A stretch of 6,929 nucleotides of DNA from FW021-bin31 sp036278455 (lineage in GTDB: Bacteria > Bacteroidota > Bacteroidia > Chitinophagales > Chitinophagaceae): assembly GCA_036278455.1 (NCBI GenBank), contig DASULB010000186.1, positions 1 to 6,929 of the forward strand, given 5' to 3'. The notes under the pieces were generated by a model. It ran no database searches. It had not been told where the DNA came from and saw nothing but the letters and a program-made list of their open reading frames with translations. Each line of letters opens with the position of its first letter. Position 1 is the first letter of the stretch. Position numbers and translations under genes: made by a program. This document shows positions 1 to 5,712 of the stretch, piece by piece.

Positions 1-79
1 CGGGACCTGCCAGGCATCCGCGTCCGGCTTCATCGCAGCCCGCCTCCGTAAGTTTGTCCTGAAAAAATGATTGTAGCAT
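1..79 (-). CDS. rnhB: Ribonuclease HII, N-terminal 26 codons (runs off left edge)
   Basis: Cleaves the RNA strand of RNA-DNA hybrids and single ribonucleotides embedded in DNA; cytoplasmic. Reading the minus strand from the ATG at 79-77 gives 26 codons open to the window edge. Residues 13-26 read AGCDEAGRGCLAGP, the first signature of RNase HII: Asp16 and Glu17 would be the first two carboxylates of the DEDD metal-binding active site, followed by the GRG substrate-recognition motif. The short lead before the motif (about 12 residues) is usual for Bacteroidota RnhB. The frame stays open for at least 12 codons upstream of the ATG, but with no other ATG or GTG seen there, so 79 is the best start. 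No clear Shine-Dalgarno is present, which is normal for this phylum. The remaining roughly 170 residues, including the other catalytic acids, lie outside the window, so completeness cannot be judged. Confidence 0.88.
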   Translation of the reverse strand, partial: MLQSFFQDKLTEAGCDEAGRGCLAGP

Positions 80-167
80 ATCCTGCCGGTTAAATTGGCT
101 GTACTTTATTCCACCTCCCCTGATCGGTGTCCCCTCAAACTCCGGATTTTAACGTCCCGCTTCCGCA

Positions 168-198
168 CAAAAGTATAAATTCAAAATTACTTTTCAGA
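168..198 (-). promoter_or_regulatory. Candidate Bacteroidota promoter for rnhB
   Basis: On the minus strand TACTTTTG (175-168) fits the Bacteroidota -7 consensus TAnnTTTG. Nineteen bases upstream lies TCTG (198-195), one mismatch from the -33 element TTTG. Transcription would start near 160 and give an untranslated leader of about 80 nt before the ATG at 79. A second match, TAATTTTG (189-182), lies just upstream but lacks a -33 partner. Seen by motif matching only. Confidence 0.4.
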
Positions 199-851
199 AA
201 ATTACAGGAGACCGTGAGCCGGTTCTCGATCAGGAAAGCATGCGGATGATTATCGGTACGCTCGTCCGGCTCCTGGAGATCGCCTTCAGTGCTGAAGCTA
301 TGGGTTATGGTAGCGATGGTCCGCATAATTGTGCCGTAGAACATAAAATGAGGCTGATGTTGACTTGTAATTCAGCGCAATGCTGACGCAGTTGAGATCT
401 GGCTTACATTGCCTCCAGTCGCACTGGTATAATATTCTTTATTTTTAGAGCCTCGTAGTGCCGTTTGGAGCTTTCATTGGCGAGATAAAGTGTCCGGCTA
501 TATGATCATCAATTATCTTTCCTCTGGAGTAAAGGAGAAAAAATATTCATGACACATCCTGACGTGATCCCGGGCGTCCATGGTTATATTCGCTTTCGGA
601 CATCGGCAATAACATGAATGGTTTTGCCGTTGACAATAGCATACGCGTCGTGTTGTTTTTTCTATTTTTGTCTTAAAAAACGTGTCAATGTTTTTGAGTA
701 GGTGGATCATGATTGTTCCTGCTTTGCTTGTGAAGGTTAAATAGCAGGAACCAAAGTGCGGCGATTGAAAGCTGGAATGGCGAGAGAGCGGTAGGTAAGG
801 GAAATAAAAACGCCTGAGTTTTCGTTGACAAAATATAGACCTCTTTTGGCG
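199..851. other. Gene-poor stretch with no recognisable intact gene
   Basis: No reading frame here carries a domain I recognise. The longest open frame, about 121 codons on the minus strand from 878 to 513, has an unnatural-looking composition (Cys, His, Arg and Phe rich) and is probably spurious. Several short minus-strand stretches in other frames look more protein-like but are cut by stops: a 43-codon frame from 868 to 737 beginning MAELIHAKRGLYF, a piece around 590-660 containing HDAYAIVNGKTIHVIADV, and a piece around 400-440 containing EYYTSATGGNVSQISTASA. They could be scraps of one or more decayed genes, but I cannot name a family and cannot exclude chance. Confidence 0.35.
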
Positions 852-893
852 TGGATAAGTTCTGCCATGTGGATACATGGCAGAACTTATTCA
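852..893. repeat. Long near-perfect inverted repeat (hairpin)
   Basis: ATAAGTTCTGCCATGT (855-870) is followed by a GGAT loop (871-874) and its exact reverse complement ACATGGCAGAACTTAT (875-890). The stem extends outward by one G-T wobble (854/891) and two Watson-Crick pairs (853/892 and 852/893), giving 19 pairs in 42 bases. Neither side is followed by a T run, so it does not look like a standard intrinsic terminator in either direction. The right arm is also the first part of the toxin-like remnant (residues MAELIQ), so the left arm may be an inverted duplicate made when that gene was truncated. Confidence 0.85.
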
Positions 894-1095
894 GGTTTGC
901 TTGATGAAAGGATTGCTAACTCCAGGCTTTGGAAAAGAAGACTGAAATGTTTAAGGATGATCCCTATTGGTCAAGACGTCTAACAAAGGACATCGAACTG
1001 TATATAATATTGATGATGAAATATTGAAAGTTGATAATGTATCTGCCATTATAGGTGAAAAAAAATTGAATTATGGAAACAAGGGCGTTAATTGA
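877..1095 (+). pseudogene. Decayed YoeB/RelE-type toxin-like fragment, frameshifted
   Basis: Three pieces in two frames join into one protein-like string. Frame A (877-943) reads MAELIQVCLMKGLLTPGFGK plus ED and then a TGA. Frame B (about 944-987) reads TEMFKDDPYWSRRLTK. Frame A resumes at 988 with GHRTVYNIDDEILKV, continues VDNVSAIIGEKK and ends at the TGA at 1093-1095. The order helix, then GxGK-E, then WSRR, then HRxVYxIDDE matches the YoeB/Txe mRNA-interferase layout; for comparison E. coli YoeB has GKGKPE, FWSRRI and EHRLVY. The Arg of HRTVY would correspond to the catalytic Arg65. The C-terminal His-Tyr expected in active YoeB is absent, the N-terminal third is missing, and two compensating frameshifts are needed, so the product is almost certainly inactive. 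No YefM-like antitoxin gene is visible upstream. Family assignment is by eye from motifs. Confidence 0.5.
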
Positions 1096-1318
1096 GTATG
1101 GTAACGCAAAAAAACCGTTATCTGAATTTACTGAAGAAGATTTTGAGAACGCAGCTGAGAATGTTTATTGGTTTGTTCGTAAGCTTGCCTGAGCTGCCGG
1201 ATTGCCGGTTTATTATAGTCTGAATGGGAAAATAGTAGCTGAATATGAAAGCGGGCGTAAAATGGTGATAGATGTGATAAACGGCCAGATTATTGAAAAA
1301 GGTGAAGTGAATGGATAA
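1073..1318 (+). pseudogene. Small hypothetical protein gene broken by one in-frame TGA
   Basis: From the ATG at 1073 the frame runs 81 codons to the TAA at 1316-1318, with a single TGA at codon 40 (1190-1192). Both halves look like ordinary protein: the first contains KKPLSEFTEEDFENAAENVY followed by WFVRKLA, and the second begins AAGLPVYYSLNGKIVAEY and ends with a short strand-rich segment (GRKMVIDVINGQIIEKGEVNG, given here in outline). Codon 40 sits in the run KLA-stop-AAGLPVYY, where a CGA (Arg) or TGG (Trp) codon could become TGA by one substitution. The start overlaps the end of the toxin-like fragment by 23 bases, so the two may once have been co-transcribed. I do not recognise the family. 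A sequencing error or a real nonsense mutation would look the same; two shorter products are also possible, but the second half has no start codon near its beginning. Confidence 0.55.
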
Positions 1319-1345
1319 GACATTTTTGTATTAGGCAGTACGAAT

Positions 1346-1364
1346 GAGGTGAAAACCTCTTATT
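1346..1364 (+). terminator. Weak terminator-like hairpin
   Basis: GAGGT (1346-1350), a GAAA tetraloop, and ACCTC (1355-1359) form a perfect 5-bp stem, followed by TTATT. It lies 28 bases past the stop of the broken 1073-1318 frame, where a terminator for that small cassette would be expected. The stem is short and the T run is interrupted, so this is tentative. Confidence 0.25.
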
Positions 1365-1691
1365 AAAAGTCAATATCTGGAAGCTCATATTCCTTATATA
1401 AATGCAGGTTTATAACTATGGGGATGTGCACAACGACCCGGACGGTAATGCAGACCGAATCTATGCACGATGGACGGCATTAGGTCTGTAACTTAATTAC
1501 CGTGAGAATCTGTGATCATCTTAAAAGTCAACTTTATTTAGTCGGAAAAGATACCCCGTATATTGGGTCGGCACCTGAAAAAAATAAATAGGCCTGAACA
1601 ACGCGATAAAAGATGCCCAAGCATCATTCTCTTTATATTCTCAGACCTGTATTTCCATCAAAAGCAGCGCAGGTTTCCGGTATTTCTGATT
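1365..1691. other. Intergenic stretch with two short open frames, nothing recognised
   Basis: A 29-codon plus-strand frame (1402-1491) contains QVYNYGDVHNDPDGNADRIY followed by ARWTALGL, which looks like the end of a protein but has a stop directly before its ATG. A second 29-codon frame (GTG 1502 to TAG 1589-1591) contains YLVGKDTPYIGSAPEKNK. Neither matches a family I know. Both may be remnants of the same decayed cassette or chance. The frame of the following heme synthase gene is open across 1563-1706, but that stretch encodes no conserved residues and is treated as non-coding. Confidence 0.35.
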
Positions 1692-1699
1692 TACCTTTG
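1692..1699 (+). promoter_or_regulatory. Putative -7 box giving a leaderless cox15 mRNA
   Basis: TACCTTTG matches the Bacteroidota -7 consensus TAnnTTTG and ends only 7 bases before the ATG at 1707. Transcription would start at or next to the start codon. No convincing TTTG -33 element is seen at the usual 19-base spacing, so the upstream half may be weak or served by another sigma factor. The box helps choose the start codon. Confidence 0.5.
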
Positions 1700-1706
1700 C
1701 GACGTC

Positions 1707-2819
1707 ATGGATGAACTGAACAATTACCATCGAACGCGCCCTGTGGCAATCTGGCTGTTAGCAGGTGTTTTTATGATCATGGTCCAGGTGCTGCTGGGCG
1801 GCATTACGCGACTGACGGGTTCAGGATTATCCATTACGGATTGGGATCCTATCATGGGCGCCATTCCGCCCCTGAACCATCAGGAGTGGGTGACCGCCTT
1901 TCATCACTATCAGGCAACTCCGCAATACCGCCTGGTTAACTCGGATTTTACGCTGAGTAACTTCAAATACATTTTTTTCTGGGAATGGTTTCACCGGTTG
2001 TGGGCCAGGTTGCTGGGTGTCGTATTTTTAATCCCGTTTATCATTTTCCTGGTACAAAAACGTTTTTCCCGCACCATGGTAAAACCCATGATCATCCTTT
2101 TTCTTTTAGGTGGTCTGCAGGGGCTGGTGGGCTGGCTGATGGTAAAAAGCGGTCTCGTGGGAGATAACATCAGGGTGAATCATTTCAAACTGGCGGCCCA
2201 TTTTATCACTGCCATGATTCTTTTGTGTTATACGCTCTGGTTCGCCCTGAGCCTGCTCGTAAAACCCGCACAACGGACCGTCGCGCCCAAATTGCACAAG
2301 CTGACACTCGGCATCATCGTCATTCTGACGATACAGCTCATCTATGGCAGCTTCATGGCGGGACTTCATGCGGCGCTGGCCGCCCATACATGGCCGGATA
2401 TCAATGGATCTGCCATCCCATTCGGCATGTTCCGCCTGCATCCGGAACTGATCAACATTACCAACAACGCCATCACTGTTCAATTCATTCACCGGGGCCT
2501 GGCCTATCTATTGGTAGTGCTCCTTTTCATCTGGTGGATCCGGGCAAGAAAAACGCCCCGCAGCATCCTGCTCCGGCGTCTTTGCTGGTTGCCTATAGCG
2601 GTGGTGTTGCTGCAGGTGACACTTGGCGTGCTTACGGTCCTTCAAAGCACGGTACACATTCCCGTGGATCTGGCGGTGGCCCATCAATTCGGGGGGATGT
2701 TGCTATTGGAAGTGATGCTTATGATGATCTACCTGGCGCGAAAAAATGCTGATTCCACCAGCAGTGAACAAGCGGTTACCCCGGAGCACCGGGTGCTGAC
2801 AGGCGGCGGACAACGCTGA
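1707..2819 (+). CDS. ctaA: Heme A synthase, Cox15/CtaA family
   Basis: Integral membrane enzyme that oxidises the C8 methyl of heme O to the formyl group of heme A, the cofactor of aa3-type cytochrome oxidases. The 370-residue product from this ATG has the family's usual size and about eight membrane helices (roughly 13-32, 95-117, 125-145, 160-185, 200-222, 258-280, 290-313, 324-342). The signature GGITRLTGSGLSITDW lies at 31-46. Glu93 and His96 form the ExxH motif of the first four-helix half (EWFHR). His165 (LAAH), His262 (FIHR) and His326 (VAHQ) complete the four heme-ligand histidines, with spacing close to that of Bacillus CtaA. The frame is open back to a TTG at about 1563, but the ATG at 1707 is preferred because the upstream residues carry no family similarity and a -7 promoter box stands 7 bases before it. 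The gene appears monocistronic: the next gene has its own promoter. No oxidase subunit or heme O synthase gene is visible nearby. Confidence 0.93.
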   Translation: MDELNNYHRTRPVAIWLLAGVFMIMVQVLLGGITRLTGSGLSITDWDPIMGAIPPLNHQEWVTAFHHYQATPQYRLVNSDFTLSNFKYIFFWEWFHRLWARLLGVVFLIPFIIFLVQKRFSRTMVKPMIILFLLGGLQGLVGWLMVKSGLVGDNIRVNHFKLAAHFITAMILLCYTLWFALSLLVKPAQRTVAPKLHKLTLGIIVILTIQLIYGSFMAGLHAALAAHTWPDINGSAIPFGMFRLHPELINITNNAITVQFIHRGLAYLLVVLLFIWWIRARKTPRSILLRRLCWLPIAVVLLQVTLGVLTVLQSTVHIPVDLAVAHQFGGMLLLEVMLMMIYLARKNADSTSSEQAVTPEHRVLTGGGQR

Positions 2820-2905
2820 ATGACATATTCAAAAGCAGCCATTCTCCCGCACAACTCTCCCATTTAAAGGCATCCATCAGCGTTCTGCTTACCTCTTTTA
2901 AATTC

Positions 2906-2936
2906 TTTGCGGAATCATTGATTTGATGTAGGTTTG
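2906..2936 (+). promoter_or_regulatory. Bacteroidota promoter for the patatin operon
   Basis: TTTG at 2906-2909 (-33), a 19-base spacer, and TAGGTTTG at 2929-2936 (-7) match the TTTG-N19-TAnnTTTG consensus exactly. Transcription would begin near 2943, leaving a leader of about 10 nt before the ATG at 2953. This is the best-formed promoter in the window and separates the operon from ctaA. Confidence 0.7.
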
Positions 2937-2952
2937 AATAGCTTAGCATCAG

Positions 2953-5178
2953 ATGAAAACATTCCTTTATAAATTCGTTTATTCATTCCCGGTACAACTG
3001 GTACTGCTGCACTTACGCCGTTACCAGGTGTTGTTGCTCTTCTGGATCCTTCTTTTCTCCACCGTGAATGGTGATTTTGCCAAAATGTTCGGTGCCATTT
3101 CTCTTTTTCTTGCGCCGGAATACCTGGGTTCGGTCAATTTCTACAGCACTTTTATCCTTGGCGCCTCCTTCGGCTTGTTTATCATGTCGTGGAACATCAC
3201 CACGTTTATCCTGCACAGCAAACGCTTTAAGTTCCTGGCCACCACCAACCATCCTTTTGCAAAGTATTGCCTGAACAACGCCGTCATCCCTTTGGCCTTC
3301 ATTATATTTTTATTCATCAAAGCATACATCTATCAGCGCTACAATGAACTCAATACCCCCGGAAATATCATGATCCTGCTCTCCGGGCTCTTTTTGGGAC
3401 TGATGTTGTTCCTTTTCATTTCCTTCACCTATTTTTTCAGCGCCAACCGCACCATCCTCAAATCCATCCAGCGCGAAATGGGCGGGACCAGAAAACTGCT
3501 GCAACAGATCATGACCAAGGAAAAGCAGTCGGATGATTATGCGCTGAAAGTGGATAATTATCTGAACGCGTTTATTCACAGCAGGCGGGCGCGGAATGTG
3601 GATCACTACAACAAGCATTTCCTGGATGTCGTATTCCGGCGGCATCATTTTGCGGCAATGCTGACGCTGGTGTTCGCGTTTATTTTCCTGGTCATCATGA
3701 GTTACCTGACCATCTACCCGGCCTTCCGTATTCCCGCGGCCGCCAGCATACTCATCTTTTTTTCCGTGCTGATCGGGATATCCGGGGCCTTTGCCTATCT
3801 GATGGGCACCTGGACCATTCCGGTACTCGTCATTGTCATACTGCTTTTGAACCTGGCCATTAAAAAGGATATCATTGATACCCGGAGCAAGGCCTACGGG
3901 TTGGATTATCGTCATAGGGATGAGCGGCCCGAATACAGTTTCCGGTACCTCGACAGTTTGTTTACCCCTCAACTGGCCCGCCAGGACGAACAAGGGACCC
4001 TTCAAATGCTTGACCGCTGGAAAAACAAGTTTCCCGCCGGGACCAAGCCAAAAATGGTGATCATCAATGTCAGCGGCGGCGGAAGCCGCTCGGCTACCTG
4101 GTGCATGGATGTGCTCCAGCACGCCGACAGCCTGCTAGGAGGGAAACTGATGCCACATACCGTGCTGATGACCGGCGCTTCCGGCGGCATGATCGCCGCC
4201 ACTTATTTCAGGGAGCTCTACCTGGAAAAGCTGGAGGGGAAAAACATTGACCTGTATGACAACCGTTATGTGGAGAATGTCTCCAGGGACCTGCTGAATT
4301 CCGTTTTCTCTTCTTTCGCCATCAACGATTTCTTCACCCCTTTTCAGCGTTTCAGGCTTGACAGCAACAGCTACTCAAAAGACCGGGGATACGCCTTTGA
4401 ACGGCAATTGAATATCAATACCGAGGACGCCCTTGATAAAACACTGGCGGATTACAAAAAGCCTGTGGAGGGCGCGCTTATTCCGATGATCATCTTCAAC
4501 CCCACCATCACCGCCGACGGGCGTAAGCTCCTGATCTGCTCCCAACCGGTCAGCTACATGACCTGGCCCCAATACATGCATCCCAAGCGCAGCGTACGCG
4601 ATGTCGACGGGGTGGACTTCTGCCGGTATTTCGCCCGGCAGAACCCCGAACAGCTGCGCATCACCAGCGCCCTGCGCATGAACGCCACCTTCCCTTATGT
4701 ATTACCAAACGTCTATCTGCCAACCTATCCCATCATTGATGTGATGGACGCTGGTCTCCGTGACAACTACGGCCAGGAAACGAGCCTTCGTTTCCTGCAT
4801 GTATTCAGAAACTGGATCAACCGCAATACCAGCGGTGTGGTATTCATACAGATACGCGATAGCCGCAAAAACGAAGTCGTCCCCATAGAAAAACAAAAGG
4901 ACCTGAGCGATATGATCCTGGAACCGCTGTTTGCCATACAACGCAATTGGTCGGCGTACCAGGATTTCGAGCATGACGACCTCACGGCCTATGCCGAACA
5001 TTTCTTCGGGGTGCCTTTTGAGCGGATCATCTTTCAATATGTACCCAAGAAAGGAAATGAAGTGGCGGCGCTTAACTGGCATCTGACAGGCCTTGAAAAA
5101 GCCGATATCAACCATTCGCTCTTTGACGCGACCAACCGCAGCGCCTTTCGCTATCTGATAAAGACCATGAACCGCTAA
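2953..5178 (+). CDS. Multi-pass membrane protein with C-terminal patatin-like serine hydrolase domain
   Basis: Predicted lipid acyl hydrolase anchored in the membrane. The N-terminal half has about seven hydrophobic helices (roughly 15-38, 60-85, 107-126, 139-163, 231-250, 258-282, 284-304). A charged cytoplasm-like segment lies between the fourth and fifth (about 164-230). The patatin-like domain starts near residue 367: NVSGGGSRSA (373-381 region, Ser374, Gly375-377, Arg379) is the oxyanion-hole loop, TGASGG gives the nucleophile elbow GxSxG with Ser410, and VMDAGLRDNYG gives the catalytic Asp599. The Ser410-Asp599 dyad is complete. Two details depart from textbook patatins: the loop begins with Ser rather than Asp and has RS in place of RG, and the Asp motif is DAG where DGG or DGA is usual. 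No signal peptide apart from the first helix. It is followed after 9 bp by a small gene, so the two are very likely one operon. Cellular role is unknown: lipid remodelling, or an effector that attacks membranes, are both possible. The fold call is confident, the role is not. Confidence 0.85.
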   Translation: MKTFLYKFVYSFPVQLVLLHLRRYQVLLLFWILLFSTVNGDFAKMFGAISLFLAPEYLGSVNFYSTFILGASFGLFIMSWNITTFILHSKRFKFLATTNHPFAKYCLNNAVIPLAFIIFLFIKAYIYQRYNELNTPGNIMILLSGLFLGLMLFLFISFTYFFSANRTILKSIQREMGGTRKLLQQIMTKEKQSDDYALKVDNYLNAFIHSRRARNVDHYNKHFLDVVFRRHHFAAMLTLVFAFIFLVIMSYLTIYPAFRIPAAASILIFFSVLIGISGAFAYLMGTWTIPVLVIVILLLNLAIKKDIIDTRSKAYGLDYRHRDERPEYSFRYLDSLFTPQLARQDEQGTLQMLDRWKNKFPAGTKPKMVIINVSGGGSRSATWCMDVLQHADSLLGGKLMPHTVLMTGASGGMIAATYFRELYLEKLEGKNIDLYDNRYVENVSRDLLNSVFSSFAINDFFTPFQRFRLDSNSYSKDRGYAFERQLNINTEDALDKTLADYKKPVEGALIPMIIFNPTITADGRKLLICSQPVSYMTWPQYMHPKRSVRDVDGVDFCRYFARQNPEQLRITSALRMNATFPYVLPNVYLPTYPIIDVMDAGLRDNYGQETSLRFLHVFRNWINRNTSGVVFIQIRDSRKNEVVPIEKQKDLSDMILEPLFAIQRNWSAYQDFEHDDLTAYAEHFFGVPFERIIFQYVPKKGNEVAALNWHLTGLEKADINHSLFDATNRSAFRYLIKTMNR

Positions 5179-5187
5179 AACCCGCCT

Positions 5188-5649
5188 ATGAACTGGATAA
5201 ACGCCACCATTGCGCCACTCAGGGATCTGATCGCTTTCCTTTATACAAAGGCGCGGACCAACGATATCGTCAAAAGGCAGATCATCCGGGAATTACGGGA
5301 TAACCTGATTGTCTTTAAAAACGCATTCATAAACCAGGTCCCGGCGGACGTAGTTATTGACAACCTTTCCAATGAAGCCATCAGGGAGGCCGTGAAGGTC
5401 AACTTTCATTTTGACCGCATCAGGCCCGGAAAGATCACCGAAGTGCAGATACTGGATGAACGTAACAAAAAATACGCAGGATGGACCTCCGGCAGGTTAC
5501 TGGAGAAAATCGATGAAAAGATCGAGGAGTTAAAAACCATCAAACGGTTGAATAACGGTACAGCACAAGTGAAGAACAACATCTCCCTCATGCTCAGCAA
5601 CCTGTACTTCAGGATGAAGTTGCTGGCCGACTTCATCAGAGAGTCATAG
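5188..5649 (+). CDS. Hypothetical helical protein, partner of the patatin gene
   Basis: A 153-residue protein starting 9 bases after the stop of the membrane patatin gene, on the same strand and without a promoter of its own. I do not recognise the family. It appears almost entirely helical and highly charged, with no signal peptide and no convincing membrane helix; the first 20 residues (IAPLRDLIAFLYTKA) form an amphipathic helix that could lie on a membrane. The segment RQIIRELRDNLIVFKNAF (about 31-48) and the segment LLEKIDEKIEELKTIKRL (about 104-121) look like coiled-coil or helix-bundle elements. A central piece, NFHFDRIRPGKI followed by KKYAGW (about 71-99), is the likeliest conserved core. 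The frame is strong: codon use resembles its neighbour and there is no rival frame. Tight spacing suggests it regulates or partners the hydrolase, possibly on the cytoplasmic face; this is inference from context. Confidence 0.75.
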   Translation: MNWINATIAPLRDLIAFLYTKARTNDIVKRQIIRELRDNLIVFKNAFINQVPADVVIDNLSNEAIREAVKVNFHFDRIRPGKITEVQILDERNKKYAGWTSGRLLEKIDEKIEELKTIKRLNNGTAQVKNNISLMLSNLYFRMKLLADFIRES

Positions 5650-5712
5650 GGCAGCCGGCAAAACGAAAAGACAACGTCCGATTCAGGAACCCTTCACTGT
5701 CAGGGACGGATC

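Noticed and set aside
135..344. Minus-strand open frame of 69 codons upstream of rnhB
   Set aside because: It covers the candidate rnhB promoter and ends in its leader, has no recognisable domain, and is most likely chance.
513..878. Minus-strand open frame of 121 codons
   Set aside because: Composition is unnatural (Cys, His, Arg and Phe rich), no motif is recognisable, and its start lies inside the hairpin. Other frames in the same stretch look more protein-like.
852..893. Intrinsic terminator
   Set aside because: The stem is strong but no T run follows on either strand, and no intact gene ends immediately beside it.
3310..4122. Minus-strand open frame of 270 codons inside the patatin gene
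   Set aside because: It is antisense to a gene with clear membrane helices and catalytic motifs; the His/Gly/Asp/Glu-rich composition is that of a shadow frame.
2953..5649. Call as a CBASS-type antiphage operon
   Set aside because: A patatin domain alone is not enough: no cyclic-nucleotide synthase, ubiquitin-like or HORMA/TRIP13 partner gene is present, and neighbours are housekeeping genes.
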